From Candidatus Sulfopaludibacter sp. SbA3 (lineage in GTDB: Bacteria; Acidobacteriota; Terriglobia; 20CM-2-55-15), in the NCBI GenBank assembly GCA_945865815.1, contig CAMBFR010000001.1, positions 53,862 to 117,861 of the forward strand: a stretch of DNA of 64,000 bases, given 5' to 3'. The first letter of the stretch is position 1; each line of letters begins with the position of its first letter. Shown piece after piece: positions 51,833-60,320 of the stretch. Under the pieces are notes generated by a model. It was not told the origin of the DNA and made no database searches. It worked only from the letters and a program-made list of their open reading frames with translations. The position numbers and the translations under genes were made by a program.

Positions 51833-52030
51833 TTCAGTCTCCTTTCTATCGTCCGGTCTTTCGTCCGGGAGTAAAACCTCATTTTTCTTGGCCCCCAAGC
51901 CTATTCTGCGTTTCCGCTGAAGTCAAGATCCACATCCTCTTCCGGAGGGAGAATTGGCGCCTTGTTTCACAGCGCACGTTGCCATAAACTTCTGGCCAAT
52001 CCCATATTTAAAGAGCTGGAGGATTAATAA

Positions 52031-52978
52031 ATGATTTGTCTAACTCGTCGAGGAAGGCGATCCGCGATTCGCTACGCGCTGATAACGGCCTTGTGTGCCT
52101 GCGCGGTTGCCGGAGCGTTCTCGGTTACAGGCCACGCCGGGCAGTCGCGATCGATCGCGGACGGGGTGTACTCCGCGCCGCAGGCTGGGCGCGCCCAGAT
52201 GATTTACCAAGCCCAGTGCGCGGGATGCCACGGCAATACGATGGAAGGCGCCTCCGGCCCACCGCTGGCCGGAGATAGTTTCCTCTCGAATTGGAGTGGG
52301 CGCCCGCTGTCGGAGTTCGTCGACAAGATCCAGAAAACAATGCCATTCGACTCGCCGGGAGACCTTTCCCGGCAGCAATCCATCGACCTCACGGCCTACA
52401 TCCTCCAGGCCGGCAAATTCCCCGCCGGACAAGCGGAACTGAGCGAAGGTGCGCTGACTCAGATTGCGCTGCCCACGGTACAAACCGCCGCCGCGCAACC
52501 CACCACCGCCTCTGGCGGTCCGTCTCTTGCGCCGCCGGTCGGAAACGTTGCCGAGATGATGCGAGCCATCGCTTTTTTCAATTCGAACATCATATTCAAC
52601 CTTCAGCAGCAGAATCCCACCACGGCGCCGGTAAAGGTGGTCGACAGTACCGATTGGATCCAGTGGAGTTACACGGTTTATCCCGGATGGCTGCTTGTGG
52701 ATCAGGCCGCCGTTGCCCTCACCGAAACCGCACCTCTGCTTCTAACACCCGGTCGCCGATGCCAGAACGGCAAGCTCGCCCCCGTGGATAACGCGGATTG
52801 GAAGAAGTGGACGGCGGAACTGATGGAAGTCGGAAAAGTCGCCTATGCGGCCTCGAAGTCCCGAAATTTTGCGGCGTTCGAGAACATCATCGGACAACTG
52901 AGCGACGCGTGCGATAACTGCCACAGCGTCTACCGCGATAAGGGCGCCGACGAAGGTACCGGACAAAACCGCTGCTAA
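52031..52978 (+). CDS. Exported double-heme cytochrome c
   Basis: A 315-residue periplasmic protein with a signal or membrane anchor (about 12–35). Two heme sites are present: CAGCH (Cys63, Cys66, His67) in a class I cytochrome c domain with later Met ligands, and CDNCH (Cys294, Cys297, His298) near the C-terminus, the position typical of four-helix cytochromes c'/c556. The region between (about 165–290) is helical. It probably passes electrons from periplasmic dehydrogenases to the respiratory chain. GGAGG lies about nine bases before ATG 52031. A family B palindrome follows the stop. Confidence 0.87.
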   Translation: MICLTRRGRRSAIRYALITALCACAVAGAFSVTGHAGQSRSIADGVYSAPQAGRAQMIYQAQCAGCHGNTMEGASGPPLAGDSFLSNWSGRPLSEFVDKIQKTMPFDSPGDLSRQQSIDLTAYILQAGKFPAGQAELSEGALTQIALPTVQTAAAQPTTASGGPSLAPPVGNVAEMMRAIAFFNSNIIFNLQQQNPTTAPVKVVDSTDWIQWSYTVYPGWLLVDQAAVALTETAPLLLTPGRRCQNGKLAPVDNADWKKWTAELMEVGKVAYAASKSRNFAAFENIIGQLSDACDNCHSVYRDKGADEGTGQNRC

Positions 52979-52983
52979 GGGGA

Positions 52984-53045
52984 GAGATCCGGGGACAGAC
53001 TCCGAATTCCGAAGTTCAGGAATTCGGAGTCTGTCCCCGGATCTC
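52984..53045. repeat. Palindrome, family B copy 2
   Basis: A perfect 27-base inverted repeat (52984–53010 and 53019–53045) with loop GAAGTTCA lies between two convergent genes. Its core GGGGACAGACTCCGAATTCC is shared with the palindrome at 17262–17340, including the loop. It is a probable bidirectional terminator. Confidence 0.92.
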
Positions 53046-53059
53046 CCAGATCTCCTGCA

Positions 53060-55237
53060 TTAAGGGCGAGTTCCGGCGTGAGCCGAAATGTTACCCCACT
53101 GCTTGTATCGCGTTTTGAATGCGTACATGCGGGCGTCCGCCGTCTTCAGGACATGCTCGGCCGTGTAGCCGTCCTCCGGAATGCAGGCTACACCGCAGCT
53201 CACGCCGAAACGCAGACGCAGATACGGCTCATGCGCCGGATCCCAACGAACCATCTTTCGGAAATGGCGGATCTGTGAGCGCAAGTTCTGAAGCGGCTGG
53301 GACGTGACTACCACGAACTCGTCTCCGCCCAACCTTCCGATCATTCGAGCATCAATGAAAGCGGCGCGCATGTGTGCCGCAATTTGCATCAGGGCGGCGT
53401 CGCCCGCCTGATGGCCAAACGTGTCGTTAACGGCCTTGAAGGCGTTTACGTCCATAAGGACCACTGAACAGGGTTCACCGCCAAGCGACTCAAACAACGC
53501 CTCCAGCGCCCTCCGGTTCCCCAACCCCGTAAGCTTGTCCCTGTTGGCATCATGCTGGGCAACTTCCAGGGCAATTGCATTGTGCAGGCTTCCGGAGATC
53601 TTCTCCGCAACCGTCGTCACGAGCCGAATGTCGTCGTCCGTGAACTCATCGGTCGTGGATCGGACCGAAATCGTTGCAAGGGCGACTCCGCCAAAAACAA
53701 CCGGGATGGAGATGCCGCAGGCGGCAGGCACCTCGTCATGGGCGTTTCCGTTTATTCGAACGACCAGCACGCCTCCCGGGATCGCATTTTCAAGCAACTC
53801 GCATACGCAGGTAACGATGTCGGAGACCGAAGTAAGATTTGCAACGGCCCCGGTGAGTGTTTCGATGACTTTGAGTTCCGATGCCGCGCGCTGAATGTCT
53901 CTATACGCCGTCGATCGGTTTTCTCCCTGCTGTTGGGTTCGGATATCGCTTCGGTCAACGACCTCCCGGCAAATTGACGTCCAGATCGTGACGATTTCCG
54001 GATCGAACTGGGTGCCGGCGTTCTCCGTCAGAGTCTCAATCGCCTGCTGGATCGTCTCCTCCATCGGCTCTTTATCGGCAAGGAAAGCATCAAAGACGTC
54101 GGCAACCGCAAGTATCCGGGCGCCGAGCGGAATCTTGCTTCCGGCAAGCCGGTTCGGATAGCCATGGCCATCGAAACGCTCGTGATGCGCCAGGATCGAA
54201 TCGGCGACTGGATATGGAAATTTGATGTTCGAAATAATTTCCGCGCCGATCTCCGGATGCATCCGCATCTTCTTCATCTCTTCGGGAGTCAGCGGACCCT
54301 TCTTGCTGAGGATGTGTTCTGGAATCGCGAGCTTCCCGATGTCGTGCAGCAGCGCCGCGGCGGCAACCGCCTCAATCTGAGTCTCGTCCAGTTTCATCGC
54401 CCGGGCAATCGCCTGCGAATACGTCTGGACGCGGCGGATGTGTCCGTGCGTATTGCGGTCCTTGGCGTCGATTGCGAGCGCAAGCGTGGAAAGCGTCGAG
54501 GTATACAGGTCCGACATCTCCGCCGCATGCTTCTTCTGGTCTTCGAGACTCTTCAGATAGACGCGGTACGAATAGTAGCTGAGGTACAAGACAGGCGCGA
54601 CCGCGATCAGGACGGTCGGATGGAACAACAACGCAAGCTTGAGACCCGCAAACGAAAGCCCCCCTGCAAGAAAGAAGGAAGGCGCGGTGTAGAGAAAATT
54701 GTCGTGCCAGATGCGAAACAGGGCCCCCTGGCCGCTGAGCGACACGACCATGGAAACGTACACGGAGTTGCCCAGGTAATAGATCAGTGACGCGACCAGC
54801 GCTCCGGCAAACTGATCGGCGAGCGGCGCCTGCGGAGTCGGCACCATCCAGTAGTAGCCGATGCCGGCGATGGATACCGTCGTCGAAATCATTCCCACGT
54901 TGAATATGAGATGGTGCGGAATCATTCGCCGAATCGGAAACACCGACTGGACGAGCACTCCGCAAACACCGACCAGAATCGCCGCTTTCGGGCCGAGCAT
55001 CATCAGCGACGCCAGCACAACGGCGGTCAGCAAAGACAGGCTGGATCCCCCGATCAGCCGGACCTTCGTGCGCGCCGTGACAACGCCCAGAAACAGCATC
55101 AGGCCGAGCGCCTGGTAGTCCGTCGTCATCACATCCATGAGCGCGAGCAGGACTTCGTAAGCTCCCGCTAACCCAAACAGGATGACCGCGGCGCGTGCCT
55201 TGACCGGAATGCTGTTAAAACTCGTCTTTGCTCCCAA
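53060..55237 (-). CDS. Membrane HD-GYP–GAF–GGDEF signalling protein
   Basis: A 725-residue cyclic-di-GMP protein. Residues about 10–225 hold around seven membrane helices (MASE-like sensor). An HD-GYP phosphodiesterase domain follows, with HDIGKLAIPEHILSKKG near 295–311 and HHERFDGHGYPNRLAG near 352–367. Then come a GAF domain (about 450–560) and a GGDEF cyclase domain with intact RLGGDEFVVV near 667–676. It could both make and break c-di-GMP. The start is TTG 55237 with GAGG seven bases upstream. The order, HD-GYP before GGDEF, is the reverse of the more usual GGDEF-first fusions. Confidence 0.92.
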   Translation of the reverse strand: MGAKTSFNSIPVKARAAVILFGLAGAYEVLLALMDVMTTDYQALGLMLFLGVVTARTKVRLIGGSSLSLLTAVVLASLMMLGPKAAILVGVCGVLVQSVFPIRRMIPHHLIFNVGMISTTVSIAGIGYYWMVPTPQAPLADQFAGALVASLIYYLGNSVYVSMVVSLSGQGALFRIWHDNFLYTAPSFFLAGGLSFAGLKLALLFHPTVLIAVAPVLYLSYYSYRVYLKSLEDQKKHAAEMSDLYTSTLSTLALAIDAKDRNTHGHIRRVQTYSQAIARAMKLDETQIEAVAAAALLHDIGKLAIPEHILSKKGPLTPEEMKKMRMHPEIGAEIISNIKFPYPVADSILAHHERFDGHGYPNRLAGSKIPLGARILAVADVFDAFLADKEPMEETIQQAIETLTENAGTQFDPEIVTIWTSICREVVDRSDIRTQQQGENRSTAYRDIQRAASELKVIETLTGAVANLTSVSDIVTCVCELLENAIPGGVLVVRINGNAHDEVPAACGISIPVVFGGVALATISVRSTTDEFTDDDIRLVTTVAEKISGSLHNAIALEVAQHDANRDKLTGLGNRRALEALFESLGGEPCSVVLMDVNAFKAVNDTFGHQAGDAALMQIAAHMRAAFIDARMIGRLGGDEFVVVTSQPLQNLRSQIRHFRKMVRWDPAHEPYLRLRFGVSCGVACIPEDGYTAEHVLKTADARMYAFKTRYKQWGNISAHAGTRP

Positions 55238-55446
55238 CGGGTAACCTCACTGTCTCCGGTCTTATCGACAGATTGGATTACGACTTTAGCCTTTGAAAGC
55301 ACAAAAAGTCTCTGAGGAGGGAGCAGTCTGGCAGCGCAATGTTGCAGATTCTGAATACTTTACGTGCGAGCCATGGAATGGCGGCGAGAGGCTCGAAAGT
55401 GACGGCTGAAACTCCGTGTCTTGCCTGGTGTTCGTCCGCTCGGCAC

Positions 55447-56937
55447 TTAGGACGTGGGTTCTTCCTCGGCCGGCGCCGCCTTTTTTCGAGTGCGCTTTTC
55501 GGTGGCCGCTTTGGCCGCCCGGGGAGTTCCCGCCCTGCGCCTCGTGCCCGTTCCGGCCGGCGCGCGCTTTCGGCGCCCAGGCGCCACGTTGCCGTCCACG
55601 TCCAATGGACTCTCGGCGGAAGGATCCTCGGAAGACAATCCGATCCCCTGCTCCATCTCCGTCGCTTCAGCGGCAACGGCTTCGGTTTCGGCCTGACTTT
55701 CCACCGCAGACATCGCTTCGTCCATCGGGAAGGAATTTGCCGGCGTTTGCTCTGTAGCTGAAGCTTCTTCACCGGCCGAAAGGCCTGTGCGCAGCCCCTG
55801 CGAAATCTGGCTGCCCGGATACACCCGAAGAATCCCCTGGCGATTGCGCTCCAGACGGAATACACCCATACGTTGCGCTGAACGGACAGCTTCAAGAAAG
55901 CTGGCAAAGCCGTACCGCCGCTCGTCGAAAGCGGGCGCGGCATTCTTGATGAACTGCTTCACGTTCCGCAGGTACATCGGCCAGTGCGGGGTGATCTTGG
56001 GACTCTGAAACACTTCCTGCATGGCTCGAACACCCTCGTCCATCTGGGCCTGCGTCGGAGGCTCACTGGGAGCCGCCGCCACGGCAGCCGGTTCCTGGTC
56101 CTCGCCTGAGGGGCCTAAGGGGCCTGCAGGGCCTGCAGGTGCGGCGTCCGGCATCGGTTCACTCACTTTCACCGCTTCGCCATCTTTCAGCTCTACGAGC
56201 AGGCTCCGATCGACCTGCTTCAGATTGACAAAGCCCGCGCCGGCCATCTTCTCTATGAAGTCGCGGAAAGTGCTGGCGCCGTAGTCGCGTTCGGTAAACG
56301 TGGAATCCAATTGCAGCAGAGTGCTCTTGAGCAAGCCGAGTTGAGGTGAGACTTCACGATCCGTGAGCACCTTCAACGCGCGCCGTATAAGCGGAAATGC
56401 CTTTGAGAGATTGCCGTCCGCCACGGAGCGGGCCCTCTCCGGAAGTCTTCGCGGCGCAGGCTGAGGCGCGGCAATCAGGTTTTCGTAGGCGATAAACTCG
56501 TGGCAGTTCTTCTGCAGGATTGCGCTGGTAAACGCGCGGCCGCCGACGACGAGCACTTTCTTGTCGTACTGTTTCAGCTTTTCGACAAGCGCGATGAAAT
56601 CGCTGTCGCCGCCGACGATGACGAACGCGTTGATGTGGTTCCGCGTGAACGCCATTTCGAGCGCATCCAGCGCCAGATTGATGTCCGCGCCGTTCTTGTC
56701 GCCGCCCGGCGTAAGATTGCGCTGAACCATCTGAATCGCATGCTGCGTCATGCTCCGGCTGTGCTCTCCGGCGCGCTTCCAGTCGCCGTATGCAATCTTG
56801 GTGACGACTTCACCCTTTTCCTTGATTGCCTCAAGCACCGCGCCGATATCGAAGTGCCGGTTCAGGGTGCTCTTCACACCGATCTCTATGTTGTCAAAGT
56901 CGATAAAAACGGCAATTTTAAGCCGGTCTTCATTCAT
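55447..56937 (-). CDS. NYN-domain nuclease-like protein with two LOTUS (OST-HTH) domains
   Basis: A 496-residue protein. The N-terminal NYN (PIN-like) domain, about 6–165, keeps its acidic residues in VFIDFDNIEIG (Asp13, Asp15), GGDKNGADINLALDALE and VIVGGDSDFIALVEKL, so RNA cleavage is plausible. Two OST-HTH/LOTUS domains follow (about 175–250 and 300–375), with ERDYGASTFRDFIEKM and ERRYGFASFLEAVRS. A Pro/Gly/Ala linker and a Lys/Arg-rich tail (GRRKRAPAGTGTRRRAG...) complete it. It probably binds structured RNA. Similar NYN–LOTUS proteins are mainly discussed in animals (MARF1-like) but exist in bacteria. There is no ribosome binding site; TAAGCT lies seven bases before the ATG. Confidence 0.88.
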   Translation of the reverse strand: MNEDRLKIAVFIDFDNIEIGVKSTLNRHFDIGAVLEAIKEKGEVVTKIAYGDWKRAGEHSRSMTQHAIQMVQRNLTPGGDKNGADINLALDALEMAFTRNHINAFVIVGGDSDFIALVEKLKQYDKKVLVVGGRAFTSAILQKNCHEFIAYENLIAAPQPAPRRLPERARSVADGNLSKAFPLIRRALKVLTDREVSPQLGLLKSTLLQLDSTFTERDYGASTFRDFIEKMAGAGFVNLKQVDRSLLVELKDGEAVKVSEPMPDAAPAGPAGPLGPSGEDQEPAAVAAAPSEPPTQAQMDEGVRAMQEVFQSPKITPHWPMYLRNVKQFIKNAAPAFDERRYGFASFLEAVRSAQRMGVFRLERNRQGILRVYPGSQISQGLRTGLSAGEEASATEQTPANSFPMDEAMSAVESQAETEAVAAEATEMEQGIGLSSEDPSAESPLDVDGNVAPGRRKRAPAGTGTRRRAGTPRAAKAATEKRTRKKAAPAEEEPTS

Positions 56938-57006
56938 AACATTCAGCTTAACACGGCATGGGTATATATAAGGATGAGGTTATAGAGCGGTTTGCCGCCG
57001 CCGGGT

Positions 57007-57492
57007 TTATTTCTTGAAGAGGTTATCGAAGGCGCTGCGGGCGTCCGACGGCTTGATAACGCTGCCGGTATTCACGCTGCCCCCGCCGCCGGAATCGCGC
57101 GTCTCCCGCTCGACAGACATGCGGGCCGTGAAGAATTCGCAATTATTGCGAAGATCTTTCTTGGTGATGCGCTCGGGTATTTCCTGCGTGCACTCAAAAC
57201 GGACCCCGGTATCAAAGTGCCTGCAGTTCTTGCACGACTGCAAATCGGCGTTGCATTTCGGACACTGACTCTCAAAGTTGATGTCGATGGGGGGAGGAAC
57301 AATTGCGCCACAAAGGGCGCAACGCAGGACTTCCTGAAAATTGGGCATCTTCAAAGCGCGAGGCCCGTTCTCGGAAACTCTTCCAGCGCCACGGGGCGCA
57401 CCCTTCACAGGTTGCCGCGGTTTTTTTTCTTCTCTCTCACGGGGGCGGCCATCGTTGTCCTGATAGCCGTGCTGGCCGTATTTTCTATCCAT
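57007..57492 (-). CDS. Small double zinc-ribbon protein
   Basis: A 161-residue protein of unknown family. The basic N-terminus (about 1–45) is probably disordered. The centre has Cys pairs arranged as CALCG, CPKCN, CKNC and further single Cys (RFECTQ, NNCEFF), which should bind two zinc ions. The last 25 residues are Gly/Ser-rich and end DARSAFDNLFKK. It follows the acyl-activating fusion gene on the same strand (59-base gap) and precedes the NYN–LOTUS gene. Zinc ribbons of this type often bind nucleic acid or proteins; no function can be given. Confidence 0.75.
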   Translation of the reverse strand: MDRKYGQHGYQDNDGRPREREEKKPRQPVKGAPRGAGRVSENGPRALKMPNFQEVLRCALCGAIVPPPIDINFESQCPKCNADLQSCKNCRHFDTGVRFECTQEIPERITKKDLRNNCEFFTARMSVERETRDSGGGGSVNTGSVIKPSDARSAFDNLFKK

Positions 57493-57551
57493 TGCTTTTT
57501 AGAGGCTGTCCGTCGCTATCTAGTGTCTGTACGGGAAGTGTACCGGTAATG

Positions 57552-60263
57552 TTACAAATCTCCAGATAGAATTCTCACATCGTTCTGCAGGCGCGCCGTA
57601 ATGCGCGAGTAGACGTCGGGCCCGGCGCCGGAATTTTGAGGGTGGATCGGGTCGCCAAAAACCACCTCGGCCGGATGAAATCCAAATGAACCGCCGCGAG
57701 GCCACGCTTCAAACGTGCCGCGAATTCCGACGGGAACGACCGGTACGCCCACTTCATGCGCAAGAATCGCTGCTCCTTTTTTAAATTCCTGGATGTGCCC
57801 ATCGATGGTGCGAGTCCCTTCCGGAAAGACGAGGAGGACTTTGCCGTGTCTCAACCCGAGCGCGCCGATCTGCATTGCGCGAACAAGATTGACGTTGGGA
57901 TCGACGGCGACAATGTTGCACGCCCGGGCAACACGCCGTGATACGGCGCCTTCCCAGTAGTCGCTGTAGCCAAGCATGAAGATATTGTTTATGACCCGGC
58001 GAGGCAGCACGGAGCAAAGGAAGGGGCCGTCCAGAAACGACTCGTGATTGGGACAAAGCAGGAATGGCCCCGACTTCGGCAGCTTATCGAGCCCCGTGTA
58101 TTTCAGGCTGAAAAACACACCCGCCAGGAGCTTCAACACCCGCATGCACGCGAACGCGAGTGGATTCAAGAGCGTCCTCTTATCAAGGATGTAGTGGTCC
58201 TTGAGACCTTCGGTGGCCTGGGCGCTGAGAATCTCGCCCCAGTTGCGGCCTGCGCCCGCCTCATTGGGCTGCGCCGCTTCAAAGGCATCGACCAGGTCGC
58301 CGAGGGTATAGATGCGCATCGCCGCTTCTTCATCGACATGGACGCCCAGGCGCGCTTCCGCATTACCCAGCAACTCGACGCGGGTGAGCGAGTCGAAGCC
58401 AAGGTCCAGTTCGATGTTCATGGACGGTTCAAGCGGTCCCACATCGGCCTTCACTTCCCGCACCAGTTCCGCGAGCACCAGTCCGATTCCCTGCCGGAAT
58501 CGCGGATGATCCGTTCCGTCCGCGGGCCGGGCCGCGGCGCGACTCTTTTTGTTTTCTTCCGCGAGTATTTCAAAGCGCTTGAGCTTGCGGGTTACGGTGC
58601 GCGGAAAAGGCTCGTTCCGGAGATCGACGGAATGCAATCGCTGAAAAGACGGAACCTGCTTGGAAAGATTTTCGATTTCGAAACGAATCGTCTCCATTAT
58701 CCCGGTGTGCCGGCGGTTGAGGAATTCATCCATATCGGGAACGACTATCGCATGAAGCCTTTCCCCGACCGGGCCGGCGCTGTCGCCTGAAACACCGATC
58801 ACGCAGATTTCCTTGATGAATGGAGACTGCGAATAGTGCCTCTCGATCTCTTCGGGATAAATATTTTCACCGTTTGCCAGAACAATGACGTCTTTGCTGC
58901 GGCCGGTGATTACGAGATTGCCGTCCGCGTGGATGAATCCGAGATCGCCCGTATGCAGCCACCCGTCTTTGATGACGGCGGCGGTAGCCGCCTCGTCGCG
59001 ATAATAGCCCTTCATCAACAGGGGACCTTGGATGCAGACTTCGCCGATGCCATCGCTGTTCGGAGAATCGATCCGAATCGCGACGCCACGAATGGGTTTT
59101 CCCACGCTGCCAATGTGGTTGGCGCGCGCCGGTGTCGCAGTCGCGGCCGCCGACGTCTCCGTCAGGCCATATGCCTGAAGCGTCACGTAACCCAGGTCGT
59201 TCAGATCCTGGGCCACGCGGGCATCGAAACTGGAACCGCCGCTGGCCAATACCTGGAGGTTCGGACCGACCGTCTTGTGAAGCTTCGAAAACAGCTTTCT
59301 GCGGAAGGACGGACTATGGACACGCTTCGAGATCGCGAACATGACGCTGAAGATCATGCGCAGCGGCCTGCTTTGGCTTGCCACCTGCGCAAAGATCCGT
59401 TTGTGAAGCAGGTAGAAAAACTGGGGAACGCAGACGAACAGGCTGATCCGGTGACGATGGAACGCCTCTGTGATTCGCTGGGGCGAAATCGACGAAAGGA
59501 AAACGACGCCCGCTCCCACACACAACGGGCCGATGCCATTGGCGATGAGCGGCAGTACGTGGGAAAAAGGCAGCACAGAGAGTATCCGGTGGTCTGAAGA
59601 AATGGCGAGCGGCTCGACAACGCCGCGAATCTCGTAGATCAGGTTATGGATCGTCAGTTGAACGCCCTTGGGATCTCCCGTCGTGCCGGAGGTGTAGATG
59701 AGAAGGGCTGTCTCGTCGCCGGTGGGATTGAAAGAATCCCGGATTTCGGATTTTGAGTTTCGAACTTGAAGTTCATCCCATGGAATGGCTCGAGGATCGG
59801 AGCCCCCGAAGGCAACCACCGGACAACCGGCGGAGGCCGCCACGCCAAGCCCTTTCTCAAGGTTTGGAGCGTCCGCAAAAAGCATGCTGCATCCGGCATG
59901 CTCGACGATTCGCCGCATAGCGGCTTCGGGCAGCGTGGTTGCGAGCGGAACCGTTATGGCGCCGAGGCGCATGGCGCCGAGAAAAACGAACACCCACTGT
60001 GGAATGTTCTCCATCAGTATGCCGATACGGTCGCCTGGTTGAATGTTCCGGGCGGCGAGTCCGAGGGCAATCGCTTCGGCCTGCTTCAGGACATCCGCGT
60101 AGCCGTACTCCTCCACCGTCTGCTGGTGATCGACGGCAAATGCGAATCGGCCGGGAGAGCGGGTGGCCCATTCTTCGATTCGATCGAAGATCCAGCGGCC
60201 GGAAGGAATCTCCGTGATCGGCGGGCCCTGGACTTCGGTCAGAAATCTGTCACGTGCTCTCAT
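57552..60263 (-). CDS. Acyl-activating enzyme–ACP–PlsC acyltransferase fusion
   Basis: A 903-residue three-part protein. An AMP-dependent acyl-CoA/ACP synthetase (about 25–565) has LLIYTSGTTGDPKGVQ near 187–202 and the LHTGDLGFIHADG and GRSKDVIVLANGENIYPEEIE motifs. A carrier domain (about 590–665) has the phosphopantetheine Ser in LDLGFDSLTRVE. A PlsC-type acyltransferase (about 690–900) has the catalytic NHESFLDG and FPEGTRTIDG. It could activate a fatty acid, hold it on its own carrier and transfer it to lysophospholipid or glycerol phosphate, a self-contained version of E. coli Aas. There is no Shine–Dalgarno sequence; TATGCT (60277–60272) lies eight bases before the ATG. Confidence 0.92.
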   Translation of the reverse strand: MRARDRFLTEVQGPPITEIPSGRWIFDRIEEWATRSPGRFAFAVDHQQTVEEYGYADVLKQAEAIALGLAARNIQPGDRIGILMENIPQWVFVFLGAMRLGAITVPLATTLPEAAMRRIVEHAGCSMLFADAPNLEKGLGVAASAGCPVVAFGGSDPRAIPWDELQVRNSKSEIRDSFNPTGDETALLIYTSGTTGDPKGVQLTIHNLIYEIRGVVEPLAISSDHRILSVLPFSHVLPLIANGIGPLCVGAGVVFLSSISPQRITEAFHRHRISLFVCVPQFFYLLHKRIFAQVASQSRPLRMIFSVMFAISKRVHSPSFRRKLFSKLHKTVGPNLQVLASGGSSFDARVAQDLNDLGYVTLQAYGLTETSAAATATPARANHIGSVGKPIRGVAIRIDSPNSDGIGEVCIQGPLLMKGYYRDEAATAAVIKDGWLHTGDLGFIHADGNLVITGRSKDVIVLANGENIYPEEIERHYSQSPFIKEICVIGVSGDSAGPVGERLHAIVVPDMDEFLNRRHTGIMETIRFEIENLSKQVPSFQRLHSVDLRNEPFPRTVTRKLKRFEILAEENKKSRAAARPADGTDHPRFRQGIGLVLAELVREVKADVGPLEPSMNIELDLGFDSLTRVELLGNAEARLGVHVDEEAAMRIYTLGDLVDAFEAAQPNEAGAGRNWGEILSAQATEGLKDHYILDKRTLLNPLAFACMRVLKLLAGVFFSLKYTGLDKLPKSGPFLLCPNHESFLDGPFLCSVLPRRVINNIFMLGYSDYWEGAVSRRVARACNIVAVDPNVNLVRAMQIGALGLRHGKVLLVFPEGTRTIDGHIQEFKKGAAILAHEVGVPVVPVGIRGTFEAWPRGGSFGFHPAEVVFGDPIHPQNSGAGPDVYSRITARLQNDVRILSGDL

Positions 60264-60320
60264 CCCGTGCTAGCATAGCCTACCTACCGCTTAAACCTAT
60301 CGAACCGAGGAGACTCATTA

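Noticed and set aside
55278..55943. 221-codon minus-strand frame overlapping the NYN–LOTUS gene end
   Set aside because: Arg/Pro-rich shadow of the basic C-terminal tail of the NYN–LOTUS protein in another frame.
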